The notes below the pieces were generated by a model. It worked only from the letters and a program-made list of their open reading frames with translations, had not been told where the DNA came from and did not search any database. Both the position numbers and the translations under genes were made by a program. Of a DNA stretch of 38,244 nucleotides, positions 10,701 to 19,957 are shown piece after piece; position 1 is the stretch's first letter; each line of letters opens with the position of its first letter. Source of the DNA: Poteriospumella lacustris. Its lineage: Eukaryota; Sar; Chrysophyceae; Chromulinales; Dinobryaceae. The stretch lies in assembly GCA_008000375.1 (NCBI GenBank), contig SMOI01000008.1, positions 46,190 through 84,433 on the forward strand, given 5' to 3'.

Positions 10701-13060
10701 GACAACGACGACGAGGACGGCGGCACTGGCGGCGATGCGCGTGCAGACGCCGCCACTGACGATGCGCCGCCGTCGACAAAGCGACGTGCGTCGGCTGGCA
10801 CCTCCGCCGCGGCGAAGGCGAACGGTGGCGGTGGCGGGGCCACCAAACGATCCACCGCGACAGGTCTCGCGTTGTCTGCCGCCTCTGGCGGAGCGATGGA
10901 TCCACCGACGCGCAGCGTCGTCTACGACGACACACCGGTCATCGACCTGCGCGTCCCCCGTCGACGTCGCCTCTTCGTCGACTTCACCGTCCTGACGCAC
11001 AAGAAACCGTCCACCGCGACGCCCGCCACCGCGGCGCCCACCACCGCGGCGCCCACGACGAGGAACCACTACCTGTACGGCGTGTTGCACGGGAAGATCG
11101 CGCACGTCGGCGACCTGAAGCAGCTGTACGCCAGCTTCGTCGACCTCCGCGCCGACGCCTCCGCCGAGGACATCGACTGGGAAGAGACCGCGCGCAGTCG
11201 CCACGTCGGCGACGCACGTGCGACTGCCGTCGAGGCCGTGCGACGTAGCGGTCGCACCGCCGCGGCGCCCACATCGGTGTCGAGCGCCAGCAACAGCAGC
11301 AGCGGTGGCAGTGGCAGCGGCAGTGGCGGCAGCAGCGGCGGTGGGAGCGGCGGAAGCGGTGGCAGTGCCCGCCGTGCAAGCGGCGGGGCGTTGGACAGCG
11401 TCGGCGGCAGCAACAAACGCGACGAGGACTGCTGCTACCCGAAACGTTCCAGTCGCGTGGGCAGCGACTACCAGGCGGACGTGCCGCCCTTCCGACCGCG
11501 ACACTTCAAAATCGCTACGGCCGCCGCCGCCGCCGAGGCTGCGGCTGCGGCAGCTGCAGCGGCGTCGTCGCCGTCGTCATCGGCGGCGGCAGGGGCAGCG
11601 CCGTTGCGTTTCGCGCAGCTCCCGTCGCAGTCGACGTCGGCGGTCTACGGTCTCGTGTGGAGTCCGACGCAGGCGGCGTGGCCGCCTCGTGGCGGCGGCG
11701 ACGACAGCGGCGACGACGACAGCGGCGATCGGCGTCGTCTGCTGCCCGCCGTCGCAGAGGCGTTGCGCCGCCACCGTTGGCAGGGCTCGAGCCTGTTTCT
11801 GCCGTTGTTCCACCAGCAGCAGCAGCAGCAGCAGCAACAGACGCTGCCGCCAACGACAGCGACCGCGACGGCGACGGCTGCTGCGGCGAAGGTCACCGAT
11901 CGCAGCAGCGGCGCGTCGCCGGCGCCGACGTCGTGGCTCAGCGTGGGCGACGTCCTCGTCGTGCAGCCGCTGAAGCCCGCCGACGCCGCGTTGCTGAGCA
12001 TCGAAGCGGCCGACAGCGGCGACGACAGCGGCGACGAGCTCGACGGCAGCGCCAGCGGCAGCGGCAGCGGCAGTGGCGGCGGTGTGAGCACCAGCGGCAG
12101 CGGCAGCGGTGGCAGTGACGCCGCGTCGCGGGCGTCGCGGAAACGCAAAGCCGCCGCCTCGTCGGTGGCGTCGCCCAACGCGACCATCGCCGCCGTCTCC
12201 GACGTGCGCTTCGACGCGCTTCAGCAGCGCTGGCGATACGACGTCTCCGACGGCGAAGACAGCTTCACCATCGACGACTCGCAGGTCATCAGCGTCGTGC
12301 TGCACCACGCGCCACCGCCCGGACGCCGCGCGCCGTCGTCGTCGGGTATCGCGGCCGCCGAAGGTGGCAGCGGTGGCGGCGGCGGCGGTGGTGGCGTCTT
12401 CGACGTCCACGACACGTGTCGCCTGCCGGCGCTGCGCGACGAGGACGTGTGGTATCTGCTGTGGCTCCACCGGGGCAACGTGCGCGCCGCGACGCGGGCG
12501 GTGATCGAGCTCTGCGACCAATCGTCGTCGTCGTCGTCGTCTTCTGCGACGGGGGCGTCTTCAGCTGCGTCGTCGTCGTTGTCGTTGTCGGCGACGGCGA
12601 CGTCGTGTTGGTCGGCGGAGCAGGTGCAGCAGTTCTGCAACGGCCAGCGCCGCTTCGGCGACAACATCCACCGCATCTGGCGCCAGTATTTCGTGCCCAC
12701 GACGGCCGGCGGCGGGGCGGACTGGTCCTCCTCCGCCGCCTCCACCGCCGCGTCGGGGGCGATGGCGTCGCTGGCCGCGGTGGCGGCGGCGGCCGCGTCG
12801 TCGTCGTCGTCGGCGACGCTGACGTCGTCGTCGCTGCGGCGTCACCTGCTGCGCGAGGCCGCCGACGACCACCGCAATCGACCGTACCGCGACGTGCTGC
12901 GCCTGTTTCATTTGCTGCATCCGTCGCTGCAGCGCAGCAAAGCGCGACAGATCTGCGCGCTCTTCCGTCGCGCGGAGCACGACCGCGTCGCCTGGCAGCA
13001 GCTGTCGTCCGCGTCTGCGTCGGTGTCCGCGTCGGCGTCGATCCGCGACAGCGACGGTGG

Positions 13061-13100
<40 letters not shown>

Positions 13101-14105
13101 CAGAGCCTCGACGAAGACGGCGACACCGACGCCGCCGTCACCGCCGCTGCCGTCAACGTCGCCTCCACCGCCGCCACCGCCGCCACCTCCGCCACCTCCA
13201 CTTCCGCCGTCTCCAACGCCTCTGTCGCCTCCGCCGCCTCTGTCGCTTCTACCGCCTCAGCCACCGCAGCGGCGACCATCGCGGCGACCAACGCGGCTGT
13301 AGCTCCCGCCGAAGCGGCCGCGGTGCTGACGTCGGTGGTCGCGACACGGACGCGCGCTCGTGCTGGGGCGGCCACCGAACCCGTCGCCGCCACCGTCGCC
13401 ACCGTCGCAGCGGTCAGCACCACCAGTCGCAGGTCACGGTCGCTCTCGCCGCCACCGCCGCCACCGCTACCGTCGCGGGAGCCGACGAAGCGTGTCACCC
13501 GCGGCACAGCGACGGTCGCCAACGAATCGAAGAGCGCCACCGTCGCTGACGACGGCGACAACCGCAGCGGCGACAACGGCACCGGCACCGGCACCGGCGA
13601 TGCTGCCGACGCCGTCGATGGCAACGCCGATGCGGCGGAAGCGAGCACCATCGTCGAATCGGCAACGCCGGCATCGGCGGCGGTGACGTCGGCGGCGGCG
13701 ACATCGGTGTCAGCGCCGGCGTCAGCGTCGGTGTCGGCGTCAGCGTCGGTGTCGGCGTCGGTGTCGGTGGCGTCGCGTACGACGACGAGTGGCAGCCGCA
13801 AACGCCGCGCGAGTGGCGGCGGCGGTAGCGACGACGGGGTGGACCGCGAGGAGGCCCCGCCGCTGCAGTTCGACTGGTCGATTTCGCTGCGCGGTCGCAG
13901 CGTGACGCTCGCCACCCCGCCGAAGCCACTGCAGCCCACGGCGCCGCCGTCGTCGTCGTCGTCGGTATCGTCCACTACCGCCGCCACCACCACCACGACC
14001 GCCGCTGCCACAGCTGCCGCAGCCGCGGCGGCGGCAGCGAAAGCCTCCACGTCGTGGGCCAACGCTGCGCAGCAACTCGCCTCCAAACGGCAGCGTCGCT
14101 TGTAA
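7766..14105 (+). CDS. HSF-type DNA-binding domain fused to CoREST-like ELM2-SANT; large nuclear protein
   Basis: Exons are 7766-8046, 8107-8429, 8516-9517 and 9598-14105; introns are 60, 86 and 80 nt. All phases agree, giving 2037 residues. Residues 1-120 are helical; about 200-330 are a conserved-looking globular region of unknown family. Residues about 487-576 are a heat-shock-factor DNA-binding domain: HFILRLFDVVSD, LHWYSDGASFFVLD, TLPKHFK, then SHFLRLLSAHGF (recognition helix) and FRHPLFVKGR. The third intron splits this domain, and splicing restores it. Residue about 1154 starts an ELM2 motif (RVGSDYQADVPPF), followed by VYGLVWSPTQ, then a long insert with a possible Tudor-like fold (SVGDVLVVQP...WRYDVSDGEDSF), then VWYLLWLHRGNVRAA (about 1480), a SANT helix set (CWSAEQVQQFCNGQRRFGDN, about 1539) and YRDVLRLFHLLHP (about 1630). 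The order matches RCOR/CoREST proteins, which recruit histone deacetylase and LSD1. Much of the remainder is Ser/Ala/Asp/Thr low complexity. It probably acts as a DNA-bound corepressor (inference). Confidence 0.8.
11814..11840 (+). repeat. CAG repeat encoding nine glutamines
   Basis: Nine CAG/CAA codons in the last exon of the HSF/ELM2-SANT gene, within the insert that follows the VYGLVWSP part of ELM2. The run is nearly pure CAG, so its length may vary between isolates. Confidence 0.9.
13030..13800 (+). repeat. Low-complexity GNC/NCC coding tract
   Basis: The end of the large exon is dominated by GAC, GCC, ACC, TCC and GTC codons. It begins with an Asp run (about 13060-13095), then Ala/Thr/Ser/Val alternation, then near-repeats of a GCGTCGGTGTCG type at about 13700-13775. 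This makes the other frames, including the antisense strand, open over more than 1 kb. Third positions are almost all G or C, unlike the neighbouring genes. Confidence 0.8.
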
Positions 14106-14762
14106 CCGCGGCGGCTGCTGCTGCAATAGCCGTGTCGCCCTGTGCCTCTGTCCTGTGCGCGTGTCTCCGTCCGTCGAATAGAGTGTCATGCCGCTGTGTC
14201 TCTGTGAATCTCGCCGTGGCGTCGTCAGCGAACATAGAAACCCCGCCGCCCCGCTGTCCTGTCTCACCCCCCTCACCGCGCCGTGTGTATGGATACCTAT
14301 GTCGTCCATTGACGCGCGTGTGTGCGTGTCATTATATGTGTGTGTTGTGTATGCGTGTGTCGTGTGCGTGTGTCGTGTGTGTGTGTGTGTCGCTTAACAG
14401 TCCGTTGGGGAGTTGGCGGATGGATAAGTGTTTTATAGTTTTGTTTCGCTTTTTTCTTTTTTTTGCATTTTAATTTTGTCAGTGTGTCTGTGCGGTCTAG
14501 AAGATCACGAGTCACCACCACACGCCACGGTACAGCGCAGCGCTTTCCTCGTCAACCTCTCTCTCGCTCTCGCACACACACACACACCCTCTCTCTGTCT
14601 CTGTCTCTCTCCCTCTGACGCTCTCTCACTATATCACTCCCCAAACAAACCCAGATAACCACAACGTCTTCTCACTCGTTTAACTAACCTCCCCCCCCAC
14701 GTCCGACGAGAGCACTATACAAACCAAACCGACAGCAACGCAACAGGCCTCCTCCTCCCTCC
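14106..14762. repeat. Convergent intergenic region with GT, CA and CT microsatellites
   Basis: These 657 nt lie between the 3' ends of the HSF/ELM2-SANT and kinase genes. TG-rich sequence spans about 14305-14392, a T-rich stretch 14430-14475, and CT/CA dinucleotide tracts 14555-14630. No gene is recognised. Confidence 0.75.
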
Positions 14763-15788
14763 TCATAACGAGAACCACGGGTGCTGTGAGACCATCGCTG
14801 CCGTGGGGCGCTCGGACGGTGCGAAGGGCATCATCGCCGCGACACAGGCCATCGCGGCGTCGTAGTCCTCTCCTCGATCCACACGATGGGCATCTTTGAT
14901 CGCGTCTACCCGGCCGGCCACGTTCTGATAAAAGGAAGGGTCAATGAGCCACAGTTGACGGTCGATTTTGTTGAGAAAGGCGCCCGTCAACAACATAAAC
15001 AACGTGGCCCCCGCGGCCCAGATATCGCGCTTGGTCGGGTCGGGACTGGGTACTTCGGCACGTGTGATCACTTCGTACGCCATGTAACTGACTTTGCCGC
15101 AGAAATGTCGGTGGGGATACGGATCGAAGCCGCCCGTGGTGGGGTTGTACGCTTGACGAATGCACATGCCGAAGTCAATGAGGACGAAACGGTTTTGGTG
15201 GGGATCGTACAAGAGTTGTTCGGGCGATACGTCGTGATGGGTGATGCCTAGACTGTGTAAGAAGGATAAGGCGGAGAGCAGGGACATCATGGCGTTCTTG
15301 ATGATGGCCATGGGCAGATACGGCGTGCCAAACAGCCTCGGGGCGGATTCCACCAGTGTCAACGCGTCGCCCTCGTACAGCGGCATCTCCAGATACACCT
15401 CTCTCGATAACGGATTCTGAAAGCATCCCAGGATCGAGATAATGTTGGGGTGGCGACCGCAGAGGTACTGCAGCACGGCGATTTCCTTCGCGGGGTTCTC
15501 GGCCGTGGCCGTCGTATTGTTCATCAAGTCCGCGCTGTAGATCTTCACGGCACGTCCGCCTGGCTGAATCGCTGCGCGTGAAGCAAATGTTCCCTCTGCT
15601 GATACGGCTCGATGGACTGGTGATACCCCCTTTTGGAGTAAGTTGCCGATGTACAAAAAGCGGTTGATGTGCGGCAGCCGAGCAATCACTACGTCTATTC
15701 CATTGGGGGCCGTCTGTCTGGAGCAGGGGAGAATTTGACTATCTGGGAACGAATCGCAAGCAGTTGGTGGCTCTTCTACGTTAACCAT
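14763..15788 (-). CDS. Divergent protein kinase-like protein
   Basis: Intronless, 341 residues. The ATG at 15788-15786 is preceded by an in-frame TAG, so the start is firm. A kinase fold fills residues about 44-341. Present are the ATP-anchoring lysine (GGRAVKIY, Lys82), a likely alpha-C glutamate (AKEIAVL, Glu102), the catalytic-loop aspartate (THHDVSPEQLL, Asp186), the DFG motif (LIDFG, Asp205), an APE-like motif (SYMAYEV) and RDIWAAGATLF (subdomain IX). The glycine-rich loop is degenerate (LQKGVSPVHRAV). The metal-binding Asn of HRDxxxxN is Gln191, and the usual Lys two residues after the Asp is Ser188. It could be a weakly active kinase or a pseudokinase; the subfamily is not recognisable. 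The first 40 residues look unstructured. It is head-to-head with the ankyrin gene. Confidence 0.85.
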   Translation of the reverse strand: MVNVEEPPTACDSFPDSQILPCSRQTAPNGIDVVIARLPHINRFLYIGNLLQKGVSPVHRAVSAEGTFASRAAIQPGGRAVKIYSADLMNNTTATAENPAKEIAVLQYLCGRHPNIISILGCFQNPLSREVYLEMPLYEGDALTLVESAPRLFGTPYLPMAIIKNAMMSLLSALSFLHSLGITHHDVSPEQLLYDPHQNRFVLIDFGMCIRQAYNPTTGGFDPYPHRHFCGKVSYMAYEVITRAEVPSPDPTKRDIWAAGATLFMLLTGAFLNKIDRQLWLIDPSFYQNVAGRVDAIKDAHRVDRGEDYDAAMACVAAMMPFAPSERPTAAMVSQHPWFSL

Positions 15789-16337
15789 CTCGTTCTATGG
15801 GGTATCCACGTACCCAATCCAGCTGCGACTGTAAGTTCTAACTACCGACGATATCCGTGATTCTTGACAACTCTTGGCCACGAATACGTTATCCATGAAA
15901 CAGAAAGGGAAGTACAAAACGACAAACACGAGCTTGATGACCCCCAACTCCTTCACTTTGTGGTCGAATTCGTTTGATTTCTCCTGATTTGTCTGGCGGC
16001 TTCGACCGCATCGAAAGCCACCGCGACGATCCCCAAAAATCCTGTTCTCCCTGTGGTACTTTCCACATCAGTACTTAGTGCCATCATGTATGGTACTATG
16101 GATCGAATACGATGTACATTGTATTTTGGTCGTTTATTTCGCAGGCCTTTTCCAGCTTTGTCGTCTAAGTTAAGCGTCGTCGCCGTCCAGAGTAACGGAT
16201 CGATCGATCGATCGATCCCAGATCGGCAGTCTTTACTACATACGATACAGGGCCCTGATCGCTCGCAGCTGTGACAATTCTACTGGAGAATTCCTTCCCT
16301 TGTAAACGATCGGTATGCTCTTCTCCATCTGAAGAGA
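15789..16337. promoter_or_regulatory. Divergent intergenic region with a GATC tandem run
   Basis: These 549 nt lie between the kinase and ankyrin start codons. A self-complementary run of CGAT/GATC units lies at 16198-16218, about 120 nt upstream of the ankyrin ATG. It could be a palindromic factor site or a simple repeat. Nothing else was recognised. Confidence 0.5.
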
Positions 16338-17549
16338 ATGGCACACCTATGGCGACGGTTTTTGGAAGGAGAGATTGATATCCGAGAGGGAGTAGATCCC
16401 ACCACTGAAGTCACGAAGAATCTGGAACGAGAATTGCAGTTCAGGAAATATGGCATCGATAGGAGCTCACTTCTGGCGCTGATAGACAACACGCTGAGAG
16501 GCACCAATCGGAGCGCCAACGAGACCCTTTTCGAAATGTCCGATCAGGAGGAGGACATCGACCCGAAATATGTCTTTTTCATCCTTGTGGAGGGTAAAGC
16601 AGACCCCTGGTGGGTTGCCCATCCGGACAAAGGTACCACCGCCATCCACAATTTCGCGAAGAATTGTCACTACCGCGCGTTGGCAGTGCTGCGAGACGCG
16701 GGGATGCTGGATGCGGTGCTGCCTCAAGATGGCCAGGGGTATACCCCCTTACATTATGCCCTGAGATATGATGATATGCGCAGTACGATTGCACAAGAGC
16801 AAACGCTGTCGCTGCTGTGCGGGTGCAAACGAAACCGTCTCAACAGTCTCGCCCAGGGCCAGAGCGCTCTCTGGATGGCCTATCAACAACGCAGTATACG
16901 TGCCATGAAAGTGCTCTTGGAGCATGGCGCCTCGGTCGTATTGAATCTGGTCGACTACAGTCGGTCGATCACCTCGTTGCCCGTTCTCGTGGACATCCTC
17001 CGGCCGTGTCTGACCCGCACATCGTCGTCGAGTGGCTTTCGTATCGATCCGCCGCCGTTTCAGGCGATTGCTCAACGACTGGAATCACATCCGCGGTGGC
17101 AGTGTTATGTGAATCCGACTCAATTGTCACCGGACATGATCGATTACCATCGTCCTCGATCGTCGCTGCGGCTTCTGAAGTGGCGACGTGGCAAGGCGGC
17201 CGTGGTCGATGGCCTCGTGCTCTTCCGGCTCCGCGAGGAACTGAGAGACGCCAAGCGGAATACCACCGCGATCAGTGCCGTCGTCGAGGAAGAAGTAGGC
17301 AAGCGTCGGCAGGAAGAACTTCGTCCGCCGTTGACCATTGACGAGCAAGCGCAGGCACAGCGGCGGTACGACGCCGACTTGGCACAACGGCAGGTCGGAC
17401 GAGACGTGCGGCGGAAGCATCGCGGCAAAGCCACGAAAGCCAAACGCGAATCCAATCAACAGCTACAATGGGATCGGCACATGCAAGCGCGAAAAGACCG
17501 TCTGGAAGGCGAGTACAACGTCAAAATCAAGGGCCTCTTCATCGGCTGA
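16338..17549 (+). CDS. Ankyrin-repeat protein with basic C-terminal helix
   Basis: A single exon of 403 residues. The N-terminal 85 residues are helical and charged with no clear family. Residues about 98-205 contain about three ankyrin repeats: KGTTAIHNFAKNCHYRALAV, then QGYTPLHYALRYDD, then QGQSALWMAYQQRSIRAMKV followed by LLEHGAS. The TPLHYA core is diagnostic; the other copies are diverged. Residues about 280-395 are strongly charged (Arg/Lys/Glu/Gln) and predicted helical, possibly coiled coil or nucleic-acid binding. No enzymatic domain, signal peptide or membrane segment is seen. It is probably a protein-interaction scaffold; partners are unknown. Confidence 0.75.
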   Translation: MAHLWRRFLEGEIDIREGVDPTTEVTKNLERELQFRKYGIDRSSLLALIDNTLRGTNRSANETLFEMSDQEEDIDPKYVFFILVEGKADPWWVAHPDKGTTAIHNFAKNCHYRALAVLRDAGMLDAVLPQDGQGYTPLHYALRYDDMRSTIAQEQTLSLLCGCKRNRLNSLAQGQSALWMAYQQRSIRAMKVLLEHGASVVLNLVDYSRSITSLPVLVDILRPCLTRTSSSSGFRIDPPPFQAIAQRLESHPRWQCYVNPTQLSPDMIDYHRPRSSLRLLKWRRGKAAVVDGLVLFRLREELRDAKRNTTAISAVVEEEVGKRRQEELRPPLTIDEQAQAQRRYDADLAQRQVGRDVRRKHRGKATKAKRESNQQLQWDRHMQARKDRLEGEYNVKIKGLFIG

Positions 17550-18116
17550 GGACGCCTCCACCTGCTGAAGACACACACGACACACACACGACACACACAC
17601 GTTACCCGGCGGTACACGAACCGCTGTGTTCTCTCGGTGGTGGCAAAATTAACTACTGAATACGCCCGACAATGGAAGGCATAGGCAATGGCCATACGAA
17701 GGGAGGGGGGAAACTGAATGAGGACGTGAGAGAGAGAGAGGGACACACACGCAGACCGTTCGTATGCGAAGAAGACACCTCTGTGCGCCATACACCGCGC
17801 GCAAAAAACAACAACAACAACAACAACGATTTACAATGAAAATAAAAAAATCCAAGGCGATACAATGCACTACAACACGATGCAATGCAATGCACTGCAA
17901 TGCAATGCCAATAGAATATAGAATACCCCGAATAACAAATGCACAAAGATAATGAGACTGCTAACTGCTTCGGCGTTGGTACTGCACCGAAGGTCTTAGT
18001 GTAGCCAGTGTAGGTGATGAGAGATCGAACGCCGACAGACAGCGGGCGGCGGATTGAGGCCTTCAGGGGGCGGGGGAGGTGAGAGATGCCTGTTGCTGTG
18101 GCTACGACTGGTGCGA
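17550..18116. repeat. Convergent intergenic region with several simple repeats
   Basis: These 567 nt lie between the ankyrin and GH43 3' ends. ACACACACG units span 17572-17601, a GA run lies near 17728-17740, a CAA trinucleotide run at about 17806-17826, and an AATGC-type pentamer tract at about 17878-17910. No gene is supported; the 177-codon antisense frame here is built from these repeats. Confidence 0.7.
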
Positions 18117-19613
18117 TTACAGCTCGACGTAGGGCCATCCGTCGGGGGTGAAGCTGAGTTTGCTGGCGAAGGTCTGACGATTGCAATTCTCACCAATACT
18201 CGCGTGCCAGATCATTTTCCATCCCGATGCAGCCTCGGAAGTCTTCACGGGGAAGATCGTCGCGTGTCCAGGTCCAACCAATTGGGTCAGCCGTCCGTTG
18301 CCATCCGCGGCGACACCGACGAGACCGTTCGTCAACAGCGGCGACGACAGCTTCTCATAGGGACCCCACAGTGACGTGCTTCTCGCCACACCCTCGGTAT
18401 AGGTATCTTGACAGAATTTGCCCGCCGCAAAGAAGAGATAGTAGTACCCATTCGTATGAATCAGTTCGGGTCCTTCGACTAAACTGCCACCGCTCACCCA
18501 ACTGTCCACCCACCACAGACCGGTAGAATCCATGATCACCTTCGGTGCAGATACTTGTGTCACTTTACCACTGGCAAAGGTTAATTCTTGCAGCCAAATA
18601 CGTGTGGTCTTGCTCCCTACGGAGTTGTCGTCGGTTTTCCACACGAGATAGGTGCGTCCATCGCGGGGGTCTTCGAAGATGCTCCCGTCGATGTCTCCAC
18701 CGGCTGCCATACCTAAGTCCATAAACGAGGGAGCATATTGCGTGTACGCCTTGGGAACGGGTCCTGAGGGAGAGACAACATAGCCAATGCGGTGTTTGTC
18801 GTCAGACGGCTGGGTGTCCGAGAAGAACAAGTAGTTGAAGTGACCGTCAACCGACTCGTAGTTCTCTGGTGCCCAACGCGAATCTGAATTCGAAATCGCT
18901 GCCCACGGTGCAGGACTTCCTCCGAGAGCATCGCCTTGATAGGTGAAGTCAGTGCCATCCGATGAATAGCCCAAATGAAGGCCGCCACCGGTGCACGTGA
19001 TGTGGTAGCCGCTATCCGACACATTCGCACGACTTTTCCAGACGAATGGATCCGGACACACCCAGCTTGTGACTGGCTTTTGAATCGCGGGTGAAGAAGA
19101 CGATACTGGATATAATCTAAAGCGTTGATTTTCGCCCGTGGCGGACCAGAAATCGACTTTGTCGGCGGACGAGGTCGTGCATTGACCAGGGAAACTCAAA
19201 TATTTGTTCGCGCAAGAAGCGCGACCAACAGCCTCAACGTAATAATCGAACTGGCCGTTATTTCCCTTGATAAATCGGAACTTTTGATTGATTCCCGCTT
19301 GAGGCCACAGGTCCAACGTGTTCGTCGTGGCACAGTCCGACGGGTAGCTCAAATAGCCACACGACGACTTCAAGTAAAACGAATTGTCATTGTCTCCCGT
19401 CGCAACAAACGTCCAATGCTGATTTTGTCCAGCGCCGCTCCAGAGGTCAACTTTATCACAAGCCGCCGAGAAACTCAAAAATCGATACGCACACGAAGGC
19501 CATGCCGAACCCCGCGCAGCCTCCACAACATATTGGTAGCCATTGGTCGGGTTCAACGGACTAAATGCAGCTGCAACTGCAGCAAACAATACCAATAGTT
19601 TCACCACAAGCAT
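18117..19613 (-). CDS. Secreted glycoside hydrolase family 43 enzyme with beta-trefoil lectin-like domain
   Basis: Intronless, 498 residues, using the ATG at 19613-19611. The frame runs eight codons further up but without an ATG. Residues 1-16 are a signal peptide (MLVVKLLVLFAAVAAA). Residues about 25-168 hold three similar units with the pattern Y-L-S-F...C...DLWS-x-x-G-x-N-Q-x-F-x-F, like a ricin-B/CBM13 beta-trefoil carbohydrate-binding domain. From residue about 180 comes a five-bladed GH43 catalytic domain: the general base Asp188 in CPDPFVW, the modulator Asp309 in GDIDGSIFEDPRDGRTYLVW, and the acid Glu380 in SLVEGPELI. GH43 enzymes cleave arabinan, xylan or galactan side chains; the exact substrate cannot be read from sequence. 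It is secreted, probably for polysaccharide breakdown. It is head-to-head with another secreted protein. Absence of introns could reflect transfer from bacteria or fungi, but codon use is not strikingly foreign. Confidence 0.9.
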   Translation of the reverse strand: MLVVKLLVLFAAVAAAFSPLNPTNGYQYVVEAARGSAWPSCAYRFLSFSAACDKVDLWSGAGQNQHWTFVATGDNDNSFYLKSSCGYLSYPSDCATTNTLDLWPQAGINQKFRFIKGNNGQFDYYVEAVGRASCANKYLSFPGQCTTSSADKVDFWSATGENQRFRLYPVSSSSPAIQKPVTSWVCPDPFVWKSRANVSDSGYHITCTGGGLHLGYSSDGTDFTYQGDALGGSPAPWAAISNSDSRWAPENYESVDGHFNYLFFSDTQPSDDKHRIGYVVSPSGPVPKAYTQYAPSFMDLGMAAGGDIDGSIFEDPRDGRTYLVWKTDDNSVGSKTTRIWLQELTFASGKVTQVSAPKVIMDSTGLWWVDSWVSGGSLVEGPELIHTNGYYYLFFAAGKFCQDTYTEGVARSTSLWGPYEKLSSPLLTNGLVGVAADGNGRLTQLVGPGHATIFPVKTSEAASGWKMIWHASIGENCNRQTFASKLSFTPDGWPYVEL

Positions 19614-19957
19614 TGCGGAAAAAAAAACTGGCCACAAAAAATATGAAATGATCTCCGCTCTATCGTTACCAGTTGGCTCTCTCGCGCGCGCTGCTGTTGG
19701 TTGTCGCCATCGCCGCCGTCGTCGTCGTCGTCGTCGTCGTCACTGTTGCCATTATTGACAGAGACCTCCAGTGCCGTTCTCCTGCTCGATGGTATCCGTC
19801 GGTTTTGTGGCCGTCCTTGCTTCTTCTCTTCGTTCGATTTCCATTTTGATTCTTGGCAGTTGATTTTCAACGACATACAACACATTGTACCGACGGTCTA
19901 CAGCTGCCATTCAGACCATACCACCCTCTATTGCACATTCCCCAAACCGCAAATACG
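19614..19957. promoter_or_regulatory. Divergent intergenic region, GH43 / esterase-like gene
   Basis: These 344 nt lie between two secreted-protein genes in head-to-head orientation, so shared control is possible. A CGT trinucleotide run lies at about 19717-19741. No factor sites were recognised. Confidence 0.5.

Noticed and set aside
12908-14086. 392-codon antisense frame, and similar frames opposite the HSF/ELM2-SANT exon
   Set aside because: It translates into Ala/Thr/Val/Asp low complexity produced by GNC-type codons on the other strand. The plus strand has recognisable domains in the same exon.
17653-18186. 177-codon minus-strand frame downstream of GH43
   Set aside because: It consists mostly of translated CA/GA/CAA/AATGC simple repeats and overlaps the end of the GH43 gene.
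19614-19637. Eight extra N-terminal codons for the GH43 protein
   Set aside because: They would need a TTG start. The ATG at 19613 gives a standard signal peptide.
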